A DNA stretch of 64,000 bases from Desulfovibrio desulfuricans DSM 642. GTDB lineage: Bacteria; Desulfobacterota; Desulfovibrionia; Desulfovibrionales; Desulfovibrionaceae. This document shows, piece by piece, positions 1 through 8,856 of this stretch. The stretch's first letter is position 1, and each line of letters begins with the position of its first letter. The stretch lies in NCBI RefSeq assembly GCF_000420465.1, contig NZ_ATUZ01000016.1:226437-290436 (forward strand), written 5' to 3'. The position numbers and the translations under genes are program-made. The notes beneath the pieces are model-generated. The model was not told the origin of the DNA, did no database searches, and was given only the letters and a program-made list of their open reading frames with translations.

Positions 1-1148
1 GGCAGTTCGTACCCGAGCCTCTCAAGGCCCGTCTGGACGAAGTGGCCGAAGCCATGAAGGCCGCCGAGGCGGATCCGTCCTTCCAGAACGAGCTGGATTA
101 TCTTTGCTCCCACTACACGGGGCGGCCCAATCCTGTATTCCACTGCGCCAATCTGAGCCGTCACCTTGGCGGCGCGCAGATATGGCTCAAGCGCGAAGAT
201 CTCAACCATCTGGGCGCGCACAAGATCAACAATACCCTTGGGCAGTGCCTGCTGGCAAAGCGCATGGGCAAAAAGCGCGTTATTGCAGAAACCGGCGCAG
301 GCCAGCACGGTGTCGCCACAGCCGCCACAGCGGCCCTGATGGGGCTGGAATGCACCATCTGCATGGGTGAAGTGGATATGGAGCGCCAGCACCTCAATGT
401 TATACGCATGGAGATGCTCGGTTCGCGCGTGGTGGCTGCCAAGAGCGGTCAGCGTACCCTCAAGGAAGCTGTGGACGAGGCTCTGGGCAAATGGATTGAA
501 GACCCGGAAATGTTCTATGTGCTTGGTTCTGCCGTTGGCCCGCACCCGTATCCTTACATGGTGCGCGTTTTTCAGTCTGTGGTGGGGCGCGAGGCCCGCG
601 CCCAGATGCTGACCGAAACTGGCCGCCTGCCCGATGCCTGCCTTGGCTGCGTGGGCGGTGGTTCCAACGCCATTGGCCTGTTTGCGGGTTTTCTTGACGA
701 TGCGGACGTGCGCCTTTTGGGCGTGGAACCCGGCGGTCGCGGCAACAGCTACGGTGAACATGCCGCATCCCTCTGTCTGGGCGAACCCGGCGTCATGCAC
801 GGTTTTAATTCCTACATGATCAAGGACCCCGCGGGCGAGGCGGGCGAAGTGTATTCCATCTCCGCCGGGCTTGATTATCCCTCTGTGGGGCCGGAACACG
901 CCCTGCTCAAGGATATGGGCCGCGCCGAATACGTAAGCGTGACAGACAAGGAAGCCCTGGACGCATTTTTTGCCCTTTCGCGGCATGAAGGCATCATCCC
1001 GGCGCTGGAATCTTCCCACGCGCTGGCCCATGCCATGAAGATGGCCCCCGGCATGCCTGTGGACGGCATTTTGCTGGTGAACCTCTCTGGCCGTGGCGAC
1101 AAGGACGTGGCCCAGGTTGCCGAAATGATGCAGAAGGGCCTGATTTAG
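1..1148 (+). CDS. trpB: Tryptophan synthase beta chain (5' end cut by window)
   Basis: TrpB condenses indole with L-serine to give L-tryptophan, using PLP, in the TrpA2B2 complex. The reading frame is already open at the left edge (codons start at position 3), and the first visible residues match the usual TrpB start region, so only about a dozen residues are missing and the ATG at 42 is internal. The PLP-lysine motif HLGAHKINN lies around nt 210-235 and the phosphate-binding loop GGGSNAIG around nt 655-680. The C-terminal NLSGRGDKD motif is intact. A trpA gene does not follow; uvrC comes next, so any trp operon lies to the left or ends here. Confidence 0.95.
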   Translation, partial: QFVPEPLKARLDEVAEAMKAAEADPSFQNELDYLCSHYTGRPNPVFHCANLSRHLGGAQIWLKREDLNHLGAHKINNTLGQCLLAKRMGKKRVIAETGAGQHGVATAATAALMGLECTICMGEVDMERQHLNVIRMEMLGSRVVAAKSGQRTLKEAVDEALGKWIEDPEMFYVLGSAVGPHPYPYMVRVFQSVVGREARAQMLTETGRLPDACLGCVGGGSNAIGLFAGFLDDADVRLLGVEPGGRGNSYGEHAASLCLGEPGVMHGFNSYMIKDPAGEAGEVYSISAGLDYPSVGPEHALLKDMGRAEYVSVTDKEALDAFFALSRHEGIIPALESSHALAHAMKMAPGMPVDGILLVNLSGRGDKDVAQVAEMMQKGLI

Positions 1149-1282
1149 GGTAATTCTTAAAATGCTCAGGCGGCTGCGTGAGCAGACGCCCGCCAGTTTT
1201 GCAGGAGGAGCGCGGGGGATGGAAGCTTTTTGGCTTTTTCCCCCGCACTTGCTTTTTTTCTTTAACTCCCCATTCTTTTGTT

Positions 1283-3172
1283 ATGCAGAAGCCCGAATCA
1301 TCCAGCATTCCCCTTACTCCCGGCGTTTACCTGTACAAGGACGCCAAGGGCCGCATCATCTATGTGGGCAAGGCGCGCGTGCTGCGCCGCCGGGTGCTCT
1401 CCTATTTTCGGCCAGAAGGCCTGCCCGCCAAAACGCGGGCCATGCTTTCGCATGCCGAGAGCATTGAGTACCTGACCACCACCACGGAAAAAGAGGCCCT
1501 GCTGCTGGAAGCCAGTTGCATCAAAAAGCACAGGCCGCACTACAACATCGTGCTGCGCGACGACAAGCAGTACGTGCTTTTTCGCATCAATCCCAAGCAT
1601 CCCTTTCCCCGGCTGGAAATCGTGCGGCAGGCGCGGCGTGATGGCGCGCGCTATTTTGGCCCGTTCACGTCCGCTCTGGCGGCGCGTGAAACGTGGAAGC
1701 TCATCCACCGGGCCTTTGCCCTGCGGCGCTGCACCGACAAGGCCATGAAAAACCGTGTGCGCCCCTGCCTGTATCACTTTATGGGGCAATGCCCCGCGCC
1801 CTGCATGGGCATGGTGACATCGCAGGAATATAACGAAAACGTGCGCAAGGTAACGGATCTGCTCCAGGGGCGCTCCGCCGAGCTGCTTGGCGGGCTGCGC
1901 TCTGCCATGGAACAGGCCGCCGAAAAACTGGAATTTGAAAGGGCCGCCAGCCTGCGCGACCAGATCCGCGCAGTGGAAAGCACGGTTGAACGGCAGGCCG
2001 CCGTGCTGCCCGGCGGCGGCGACATGGACGTGGTGGGCCTGTTCTCTGCGGACAAGGGGCTGGCACTGGGGCTTATCTTTGTGCGCAACGGGGCGGTGAC
2101 TGACGGGCGGGCTTTTTACTGGTCGGGCCTGACCTTTGAAGACGCGCCGGAGCTTTTGTGGTCGTTCATGGGGCAGTATTACAGCCAGGCCACGCCGCCC
2201 CCGCGCATCCTGCTGCCCTGGATCCCCGCCGATCAGGAAGAGGCGCCGGGGGAAGAGGGCGACAGGGCAACTGGCGAAAACGGGCAGGCAGGCGAAAGCG
2301 GCGCATCGACCCGCGAGACTCTGGAGCAGACTCTTGCCGATCGCCGGGGCGGAGCCGTGCGCATTGTGCCGCCGCAAAATGCGGGCGACAACCAGCTCAT
2401 CGACCTTGCGCAATCCAACGCGCGGGAGGAAGCCCGCCGTCAGGAACAGAAAACGGATCAGAATATTCTGGAGCGTCTGGCAAAAGCCCTGCACCTGCCC
2501 GGCCCGCCCATGCGCATTGAATGCGTGGATGTGTCCCACACCGGCGGGCAACAGACCCGCGTGGGCATGGTTGTTTTTGAAGATGGCAAGCCCGAACGTT
2601 CGCAGTACCGGGCCTATGCCATGCCCGACAGCGGGGATGACTACGCAACCCTGTATGCCTGGGTGGCGCGCAGGCTTGAGAGCGGCCCGCCGTGGCCGGA
2701 TTTGCTGCTCATAGACGGCGGGCGCGGGCAGCTCGGCTCCGTGCAGCGTGCCCTGCGCGAGGCAGGGCAGGAAGACCTGTTTGCTCTGGCTGCTATTGCC
2801 AAGGCCAGGGATGAAGAGGGCCATGCCGACCGCCGCGCTGGCAATGTGGCTGACAGAATTTTTGTGCCCAACCGCGCAAATCCGCTGCCCCTGCGCGAGG
2901 GTGGCCCGGAGCTGCTGTTTTTGCAGAACGTGCGCGACAACACCCACCGCTTTGCCATTGGGCGACACCGTCGGGCGCGGCAGGGTGCTGCCCTGTCTGG
3001 CGAGCTGATGCGCCTGCCGGGCATCGGCCCTGCCACGGCGCGTTTGCTCTGGGACAACTTCGGCAGTGTTGAGGCCATGCGGGCCGCAGGGGTGGAGGAT
3101 TTGTGCAAGATTCCCGGCATCGGCCCTGCCAAGGCCGCCCTGCTGCGCGAAAAGCTGCGCGGTCTCGATTGA
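1283..3172 (+). CDS. uvrC: UvrABC excinuclease subunit C
   Basis: UvrC makes both incisions in nucleotide excision repair. The N-terminus has the GIY-YIG nuclease signature (GVYLYKDAKGRIIYVGKA), followed by the cysteine-bearing region, a UVR motif (EKLEFERAASLRDQI) that binds UvrB, the RNase H-like second nuclease (IECVDVSHTGG, LLIDGGRGQL) and two C-terminal helix-hairpin-helix motifs (LPGIGPATA, IPGIGPAKA). The frame is open upstream to 1178, but those extra residues are not UvrC-like; the ATG at 1283 starts seven residues before the SIPLTPGVYLY block and gives 629 residues, a normal length. A low-complexity insert (about residues 310-350) lies between the UVR motif and the RNase H-like domain. 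A strong terminator follows. Confidence 0.95.
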   Translation: MQKPESSSIPLTPGVYLYKDAKGRIIYVGKARVLRRRVLSYFRPEGLPAKTRAMLSHAESIEYLTTTTEKEALLLEASCIKKHRPHYNIVLRDDKQYVLFRINPKHPFPRLEIVRQARRDGARYFGPFTSALAARETWKLIHRAFALRRCTDKAMKNRVRPCLYHFMGQCPAPCMGMVTSQEYNENVRKVTDLLQGRSAELLGGLRSAMEQAAEKLEFERAASLRDQIRAVESTVERQAAVLPGGGDMDVVGLFSADKGLALGLIFVRNGAVTDGRAFYWSGLTFEDAPELLWSFMGQYYSQATPPPRILLPWIPADQEEAPGEEGDRATGENGQAGESGASTRETLEQTLADRRGGAVRIVPPQNAGDNQLIDLAQSNAREEARRQEQKTDQNILERLAKALHLPGPPMRIECVDVSHTGGQQTRVGMVVFEDGKPERSQYRAYAMPDSGDDYATLYAWVARRLESGPPWPDLLLIDGGRGQLGSVQRALREAGQEDLFALAAIAKARDEEGHADRRAGNVADRIFVPNRANPLPLREGGPELLFLQNVRDNTHRFAIGRHRRARQGAALSGELMRLPGIGPATARLLWDNFGSVEAMRAAGVEDLCKIPGIGPAKAALLREKLRGLD

Positions 3173-3203
3173 TTGCCGCAGTGCGTCATTGACGACTGCT
3201 CAC

Positions 3204-3229
3204 AAAAAAAGCCCCGAAAGGGGCTTTTT
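3204..3229. terminator. Bidirectional intrinsic terminator after uvrC
   Basis: A short GC stem (GCCCC, GAAA loop, GGGGC) is flanked by an A-run on the left and a T-run on the right, so it can end uvrC on the plus strand and the convergent gene on the minus strand. Confidence 0.85.
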
Positions 3230-3259
3230 GCATATATGAGCGCGTTACGGCGAGGGGCG

Positions 3260-4252
3260 TTATTTGCCCCAGAGCAGCATCAGGGGATGCGCTGGCTGGA
3301 GTTCTTCAATGGGGATCTCCACCTTCTGCGCGCCAGCCATGCCAGGGGCCACCTGATAGGGCTGAAAGTTGATGCGTATGCCAGAGGGCGTCAGGGTCAG
3401 GCTGGCGAAGTTTTCCGGCACGGGATTAAGGCCTGTGCGCAGGTACTGCTCCTGACGCATGCCGCCCAGACGCTGGAAAAGCTCCCTGCGCGACCGTGCG
3501 GACATGATGGCAAGGGCCGCGTCCGGATCTTCAAAAATATCCACCAGCCCCAGGCGCTGGCCTGTCAGCAGGCTGTAGTTCAGGGTCATGATGTCCAGAT
3601 TGCCCTGTGCGCCGCCCGTGTATGTCCAGACTTCAAAGGTGATGCTCAGCGCCTTGTCCGAAGGATGGCTTAGAGAATAGGAACACCACAGTTCAGGAAC
3701 CGGGCGGTTGCCATCCGGGTACAGACCGGGCGAATTGAAGGTTTCTTCAAAGGCGTTGGCAATGCCCGTGGCCCATTCGCGGATATTGGCGTCCACAGCG
3801 CGAATGCCCAGCGAGGGATAGCTGAGGTTGATATCCGGTTTGCCCTCCCGGTTGGTGCGCACGATCTGGTGTTCAATGATGCCAAGGCGGCGCGAACCGG
3901 AAATAATGGCTGCCGCAGTCTTTTCGTCGGCTTTTTCCACAGCTTTCGGCGCGGGCGCGGCATCTGCCGCGGCAGGGGTGTCCGCTGCGGCAGAGGTGTC
4001 TTTGTCCGCATTGGCCGGGAGCTGAGGGGGCTGGCCTGCGCCCGCATTGGGGTCGGCAGCGGCCAGCGAAGTGGGAGGCGCGTCCGCGGAATCCTTGCGG
4101 GCCGGTATTATTTTAATGCCCTGGACTGGAGTTTCAGCTTTAAGTGATCCCGCTGCCTGCACTTCAGGCAGACGGGCAGCAAGGGCGGCCTGCGCGCATG
4201 CCAGCAGCGGCAAAAGCAGAAGCAGAAAAAAGACTAAGCGGGGCATATTCAT
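3260..4252 (-). CDS. Secreted DUF3298/RsiV-like protein
   Basis: The protein begins with a signal peptide (hydrophobic core FFLLLLLPLLACAQA, cleavage near ALA-A). An Ala/Pro/Asp-rich linker of about 90 residues follows, then a folded C-terminal domain starting near IIEHQIVRTNREGKPDINLSY. The YPSLG...FEVWTYTGGAQGN...NYSLLTGQRL pattern is typical of the DUF4163/DUF3298 fold found in RsiV and PdaC, which binds peptidoglycan or lysozyme in other bacteria; a role here is not known. The start could be 4252 or the ATG at 4246, which differs by two residues. It converges on uvrC and shares the bidirectional terminator. Confidence 0.75.
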   Translation of the reverse strand: MNMPRLVFFLLLLLPLLACAQAALAARLPEVQAAGSLKAETPVQGIKIIPARKDSADAPPTSLAAADPNAGAGQPPQLPANADKDTSAAADTPAAADAAPAPKAVEKADEKTAAAIISGSRRLGIIEHQIVRTNREGKPDINLSYPSLGIRAVDANIREWATGIANAFEETFNSPGLYPDGNRPVPELWCSYSLSHPSDKALSITFEVWTYTGGAQGNLDIMTLNYSLLTGQRLGLVDIFEDPDAALAIMSARSRRELFQRLGGMRQEQYLRTGLNPVPENFASLTLTPSGIRINFQPYQVAPGMAGAQKVEIPIEELQPAHPLMLLWGK

Positions 4253-4349
4253 CCATTGTAGCGGTCAGAAAAGTCTGGCCGACGGGGTTTTGCGGCAAAG
4301 CCCGCATGTGCAGGCACAGGAACACATGCGGGCGGTAAATACAATAGCT

Positions 4350-5570
4350 TTAAACCTTGAATCCTTCACGCAGGCGCAGAAGGCCGCGCCAGTTTCTGAG
4401 CAGCAGCACTGCCGCCAGCACCAGATACACCTGCGCAAAGAAATAGTGCAGGCGTAAAGGATCGTGCGCAAGCCCCAGCAGGGCTTCAACCTGGGTGTCG
4501 TAGAGCGGCGAGAGCAGCTGGGCTGCAAACAGGATGAACAGCCACAGGGCCTCGCGTACATGCAGGCGCAGATCCACCAGCAGGGCCACGGCAAAAAGGG
4601 ACTGCCCGGCGGTCAGTAGTATTTCCTGAAACTGGTGAGTGTCAAGGTTTATGGAAGGTGAAAGCGAGCCAGATGACGCGGCGTAGACACCAGGGATCAT
4701 GCCCACAAGCAGGGTCCACTGGTTCAGCTTGGACGAAAGCAGGCTGCCCAGAGCCAGCGAAGCATTGCCCCGTGCGGCAAACATGAGGGCAATGATGAAT
4801 TCGGGCGACTCCGAGGCAAGAGGCGCAAGCCACTGCACCAGCAAAAATTCGTTGATGCCCAACAGTTTTCCGCTGGCAACCAGACTTTCACTGAAGGGTT
4901 CGGCATTGCACAAAATGACCAGCGCTGAAAAAAGGAAAATAAGAATAACGCTGCGCAGGCGCACCTTTTTGGCAAAATGGGCCAGCAGGGCTGCGGGGCC
5001 CTCGGGTTCTTCCTCTTCCACGGGTCTGCGGGCGATAATGCAGATGTACCAGATATAGATGCCCAGCAGCACTACGCCGTCAACCCAGGTCAGCGAACCC
5101 TTGAGCGGAATAAACAGGGCGTAAATGGTCGCCAGGCCGAGAAAGAGCACGTCTGTGCGTTTGTCGTCCGGCAGGGAAACGCCCGAATGGAAACGTCTGG
5201 CAAAAACAAGCACAATGGACGACCAGCCCACGCCGATGAGCAGCCTGTTGGCCCCGGTCATGTTGGCAATGGCGTAGTGGGAGTATGCGCTCTCGGGGTG
5301 CTGGCCCGCCATCCAGGTAAAGTACATGTCCACAGCGTATTCGGGCAGCACTGCGATAAAGGCCACAACAGCCACGGCTACAGCCTGCGGAATATCCATC
5401 TGGGCGACTTCGCACGCCCAGGTGAGCAGAAAGGACGCACCCAGAATGGCCATGCCCGAGAGCAGGGCCACCAGAAGCGGCGAAACGTCAGGGTGCAGAA
5501 AACGCAGCCCAATGCCTGGCAGGGTCATGCCCACGGCAATGATGTAGGGGCGCAGTGCGCGAATGGTCAT
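4350..5570 (-). CDS. CaCA-family cation exchanger, candidate Mn2+ exporter
   Basis: This is a polytopic inner-membrane protein of about 406 residues with two internally related halves. The first half has a PEYAVDMYFTW block and the second an ESPEFIIALMFA block, which correspond to the alpha repeats that form the ion path in Na+/Ca2+-exchanger-like proteins. The ATG at 5570 is preceded by GGAGAACAG and places the hydrophobic segments correctly; the frame is open further upstream but runs through the riboswitch described next. The family is annotated as Ca2+/H+ or Na+/Ca2+ exchangers, but control by a yybP-ykoY element suggests manganese or a mixed Mn2+/Ca2+ substrate (inference). Confidence 0.8.
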   Translation of the reverse strand: MTIRALRPYIIAVGMTLPGIGLRFLHPDVSPLLVALLSGMAILGASFLLTWACEVAQMDIPQAVAVAVVAFIAVLPEYAVDMYFTWMAGQHPESAYSHYAIANMTGANRLLIGVGWSSIVLVFARRFHSGVSLPDDKRTDVLFLGLATIYALFIPLKGSLTWVDGVVLLGIYIWYICIIARRPVEEEEPEGPAALLAHFAKKVRLRSVILIFLFSALVILCNAEPFSESLVASGKLLGINEFLLVQWLAPLASESPEFIIALMFAARGNASLALGSLLSSKLNQWTLLVGMIPGVYAASSGSLSPSINLDTHQFQEILLTAGQSLFAVALLVDLRLHVREALWLFILFAAQLLSPLYDTQVEALLGLAHDPLRLHYFFAQVYLVLAAVLLLRNWRGLLRLREGFKV

Positions 5571-5585
5571 GCTGTTCTCCTTAAA

Positions 5586-5715
5586 AAGAAAAAAGACCTT
5601 GGCGATGTAACGCCAAGGTCTCACTAATCGGCTATACCGACGGCGACACCAGGCCATGAGGCCATGCTGTTGATGTCGCCAGGGTTTCGAGAACCCAGTT
5701 ACTCCCCTTGAGCCG
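5586..5715 (-). promoter_or_regulatory. yybP-ykoY (manganese) riboswitch with terminator
   Basis: Read on the minus strand, the leader holds the signature blocks of this class: CAAGGGGAGTA at the 5' side, GCGACATCAACAG in the middle and GTGAGACCTTGG at the 3' side. The AAGG and CCTT segments can close the basal P1 helix. The same CCTT strand also belongs to a ten-base-pair terminator stem (GACCTTGGCG, loop, CGCCAAGGTC) followed by a T-run at 5586-5594. That is the layout of an ON switch in which metal binding stabilises P1 and blocks termination. The exchanger starts 16 nt downstream. Recognition is by eye from conserved motifs. Confidence 0.85.
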
Positions 5716-5926
5716 CTAAAATAGACGTTGTTCATCGTGCTGTCAACAACGTCGCCAGGCGTTCAGCGGCTTGCAGCGCCGCAAAATCGGGGGGCACAGG
5801 CTTTGCTGCCTGAACCCTGCGCCGCAATGTTGCAAGCGGGCAGGCGGCACTTGCCAGTATGGGTGCCTGCGGCTAAAGTGGCGGTGAATTATGTGCCGGT
5901 GTTACCGGTCAGCCTAGGAGCTTTTT

Positions 5927-7201
5927 GTGAATATTACTTGTCCGCGTTGCGGTTTCAGCCGCGAATTGCCCGCCGATCGTCTGCCTTCCAAGGCAGTTAT
6001 AGCCACATGTCCGCACTGTGCATGCCGATTCCGTCTGGTTCCCGGCGTTGGCGTCATGGATGTTTTGTCCGAGCCGGAACACCCCGTTGAAAATCCTGCG
6101 CACAGTGGTGATTCCGAAGCCGCCGCTGCGCGGCCTGAAAATTTGGGTGCGGAAGAGCATGGGCGGGGAGCCTGGCAGTCGGGCGATGATGATCCATTGC
6201 CCCCTGGGGCCATTGTTCCCGGTCATTCCGCGCAGAAACCCTCCCGTGCTGAAGACGAGCGGGGCGAGAGCCGTGAACCCGCGCAAAAGCCGCAGTCTGG
6301 CAGAAAATTTCCTCAGGCGGATACTGGGGAAGAAAGGCATATCGGTAATCTGTGGGGGCTGCTGGGCGGCAAAAATATTTTTGGCCAGCGTGTCGATAAG
6401 AGCAGTGAAAAACGCGCTGGCGACCGGGATGACGACAATCAGCAGAAACGCAACTCGCAGCGCGGGCTTTTTGGCCCGGCTGACGATGATGCTGATGACA
6501 GCCGTAATGCCAGCGCGGCCTATGCGCGTGAATCCTCGCGTTTTGAAAACGACCGCGAAGACAATCAGGACGATGGGCAGCACGGCCCAGCCAATCCCTG
6601 GGAGGCCGCGCCTGAGCCGGATGGCTGGATACCCGCCTTTTATCACACCTGTATGCGGGTCATGTTTGGCGCGCACAACTTTTTTGCCCATATGCGGGCG
6701 GAATCCTCGCAGGTGCGGCCACTGGTGTTCTATCTGATAATCAGCGTCATTCAGGTTGTTATCGAAAGGGTGTGGTCGGGCATCTTTCTTTCCCTCATGG
6801 CGCCCAGCGCCGCTTCTGACCCCGAGCTGGAAAAAATGCTCATTCTGCTTTCGCCCCAGCTCAGCCTGCCCATGACCATCCTGATCAAAACAGGCGTTTC
6901 TGTCGTGCAGCTCTATGTGCTGACGGCGCTGATGCATTTTACCTATGGCTTCATAACGGGCAAAAAGCCCGAATTCTCGCTGGTGTTTCAGGTGGCGGCC
7001 TATGCGGCAGCACCCTCGCTGCTGTGCGTGGTGCCCTTGCTGGGCTCCATAGTGGGCTTCATCTGGATGATCGCCTGCGTCCTTGTGGGGTGCCGCACGG
7101 TTCTTAATCTTACGTGGCCGCAGACCTTCATGGGCTTTGCTCCTGTTGTGCTGCTGCTCGCGCCGCTGTTGTTGCAGGTGATGAAGGCTGCCCAATTCTG
7201 A
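5927..7201 (+). CDS. MJ0042 zinc-ribbon protein with C-terminal Yip1-like membrane domain
   Basis: The start is a GTG at 5927 with AGGAG six bases upstream. The first 37 residues form a zinc ribbon (CPRCG...CPHCACRFRL) of the MJ0042 type common in deltaproteobacterial proteins. A long, charged, low-complexity linker (residues about 50-220, rich in Asp, Arg, Gly and Asn) joins it to four or five hydrophobic segments in the last 180 residues, which resemble a Yip1 domain. It is probably an inner-membrane protein with a cytoplasmic zinc-ribbon arm; the function is unknown. The next gene starts 9 nt after its stop, so the two are likely cotranscribed. Confidence 0.75.
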   Translation: MNITCPRCGFSRELPADRLPSKAVIATCPHCACRFRLVPGVGVMDVLSEPEHPVENPAHSGDSEAAAARPENLGAEEHGRGAWQSGDDDPLPPGAIVPGHSAQKPSRAEDERGESREPAQKPQSGRKFPQADTGEERHIGNLWGLLGGKNIFGQRVDKSSEKRAGDRDDDNQQKRNSQRGLFGPADDDADDSRNASAAYARESSRFENDREDNQDDGQHGPANPWEAAPEPDGWIPAFYHTCMRVMFGAHNFFAHMRAESSQVRPLVFYLIISVIQVVIERVWSGIFLSLMAPSAASDPELEKMLILLSPQLSLPMTILIKTGVSVVQLYVLTALMHFTYGFITGKKPEFSLVFQVAAYAAAPSLLCVVPLLGSIVGFIWMIACVLVGCRTVLNLTWPQTFMGFAPVVLLLAPLLLQVMKAAQF

Positions 7202-7209
7202 GGATTGCC

Positions 7210-7554
7210 ATGGCCCGCTTTTGGCGAAGAATTGCGCTATTCTGGCATGAATTTCGCAGTTGTCGTAAATATGGCGCAAGCATCAGGCCAGACACCATTC
7301 GCGCCAAGGCCGAAGACCTTGGGCATCTGGCGGAACTGGCCGGAAGAAGCATTGCGCTGACGGAAGCGGAATCGCTCCATCTGGTTCAGCTGGAGCGGGA
7401 AATGCGCAGCCTTGTGCAGATGACCCGCCAGACCTCGTTTTGCACCATCCCGGCAGAAAAACGCCGCGATCTGCACGACAGCCTGGCGCAAGCCAGGGAA
7501 AAGCTGCTCGATTCCATGCAAAACGCATGTCTGGCCTCGGAGAAAACGCAATGA
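7210..7554 (+). CDS. Small conserved-type hypothetical protein
   Basis: The ATG at 7210 gives a 114-residue protein that is mostly helical and rich in charged residues, with a basic N-terminus (MARFWRRIALFWHEFRSCRK). I see no signal peptide, membrane segment or known motif. It sits between the zinc-ribbon membrane protein (9 nt gap) and the lipoprotein gene, whose ATG overlaps its TGA, so translational coupling in a three-gene unit is likely. I do not recognise it. Confidence 0.65.
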   Translation: MARFWRRIALFWHEFRSCRKYGASIRPDTIRAKAEDLGHLAELAGRSIALTEAESLHLVQLEREMRSLVQMTRQTSFCTIPAEKRRDLHDSLAQAREKLLDSMQNACLASEKTQ

Positions 7555-8333
7555 ACCATCTGTATATCCGGTTTTGTGGCTTGGGCGGCGCGGGGTCGCG
7601 CCAGCGCGGGCCTCTTGCGCTGGCGCTAGTCACAGCTACAATTCTGGCAACGCTTTTGTTTACACTCCTCGGCGGCTGCTCTTCGCCGCCAGACGACAGC
7701 CACAGGTCTGTGAGCGTCACTGGCGATTTCGGCACGCCTTTTCAGTTTCAGATAAACAACTTTGTGCGCCGTCAGCCTCCTGCCATTTACGTGGCGCCGC
7801 AGATGGTTTTGGGGCGGCGACCCCGCGCCCTGTTCGTACCCTTGCGTGCCACGCAGCAGATAGCCAATGCCGTGAGCTTCAGCGAGATGCTTTCGCGGCA
7901 GGTCTGGCAGGTCTGGCTTTCGCTCAATGCCTTTCAGGCCCTTGAGTATGCGCCGCAGGGCGCGCCGTACGAACCCTCCCGCGCCATAGCCCTGGCCCGC
8001 CAGCGCGGCGCGGAAATGGTGGTCGGGGGGTACATCAATCACTACATGGACGGCGGCAGCACTGGCTCCAGTTCGCTTTCGCTGGCTATGGAGGTGTATG
8101 ACGCGCGTTCCGGCACCTTGCTCTGGTCCATGGCGCAGGGCGGGCTGATGGAAGCCCGGCAGGTGCATGATTTTTATCTTTTCTCCATCAGGGAGCGCAA
8201 TCCCGGCGACCCCTCGGGCTTTATCGCCCGCTCGCTGGCATGGGATATGGGCCGCGAAGTTCTGGCCTGGGTTGACCCTTCGTCCAAGGAAAAGTCGTTC
8301 TGGGATACGGTGTTTGGCACAAAGGCTTTTTAG
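7551..8333 (+). CDS. Putative outer-membrane lipoprotein
   Basis: The 260-residue product has a basic N-terminus, a hydrophobic core (ALALVTATILATLLFTLL) and a lipobox LGGC with the lipidation cysteine at residue 43. A C-terminal mixed alpha/beta domain carries a GAEMVVGGYINHYMDGG stretch and an LAMEVYDARSGTLLWS block. This resembles the lipoprotein families that fold like the FlgP/LpoB/CsgG group, where such blocks form the central sheet, but I cannot assign a member. The ATG overlaps the stop of the preceding small gene (ATGA). It ends the three-gene unit; a terminator-like hairpin lies about 250 nt downstream. Confidence 0.65.
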   Translation: MNHLYIRFCGLGGAGSRQRGPLALALVTATILATLLFTLLGGCSSPPDDSHRSVSVTGDFGTPFQFQINNFVRRQPPAIYVAPQMVLGRRPRALFVPLRATQQIANAVSFSEMLSRQVWQVWLSLNAFQALEYAPQGAPYEPSRAIALARQRGAEMVVGGYINHYMDGGSTGSSSLSLAMEVYDARSGTLLWSMAQGGLMEARQVHDFYLFSIRERNPGDPSGFIARSLAWDMGREVLAWVDPSSKEKSFWDTVFGTKAF

Positions 8334-8856
8334 GAGTATCAATCCGTTGCCGTCCCTCATATGACGCAGGGATTGTACCTTTTTGAACTTTTGCGGAGTG
8401 GGTAACGGTAGTTCCAGGCCCTCTTTGTGATTTAGTTCCCTGTGCCAAGGCGAATACTGCAAAAAAATTGGGCAGATAAGGTCTGAGGCACTGCGTTGCC
8501 ATTCTGTGTTTCCGTCTTTTCGGCGAGGCTGTGTTGTCGCCGCCGATATGCTACAGCCCGCCATGCGGGCTTTGCCGTCAAGCTGGAGCGGGGCAGTGAT
8601 GTCCCGCTCCTAACTTTTTGAGTCGTAAGGAAAAAGCTCTGTTTGACGAAGCTATTGTCACAGGGTAAGTAATAAGAAATACTAGGGCTGTTCACTCCGT
8701 CACAAGCAGCTTGCGCGTTGCGTCACCGCGGCCGCGTCTGTCTTGGCTTCGGCCTTTTGCCAGCAAAAGGCCGCGTAGGTATGCGGGAACAGTTCCTTGC
8801 CGATCATTCCCCCAATGGATTTGGCTGAATGGGAAGCGGCAGAAAGGAGATCCGCC
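8334..8856. other. Gene-free spacer before the large membrane protein
   Basis: About 520 bases hold no convincing coding frame. The only clear elements are a GCCCGC/GCGGGC hairpin near 8567-8577 and the terminator at 8585-8619. No transposon remnant or known RNA was recognised. Confidence 0.5.
8585..8619 (+). terminator. Intrinsic terminator
   Basis: The perfect eight-base arms GGAGCGGG and CCCGCTCC are separated by ten bases and followed by TAACTTTTT. It would end transcription from the lipoprotein unit. Confidence 0.7.

Noticed and set aside
1298..2968. Long minus-strand ORF opposite uvrC
   Set aside because: It lies wholly antisense to a clear uvrC, and its length is explained by high GC content.
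5909..7279. Minus-strand ORF opposite the zinc-ribbon membrane protein
   Set aside because: The plus strand has a GTG start with AGGAG and a clear zinc ribbon; the antisense frame has no motif.
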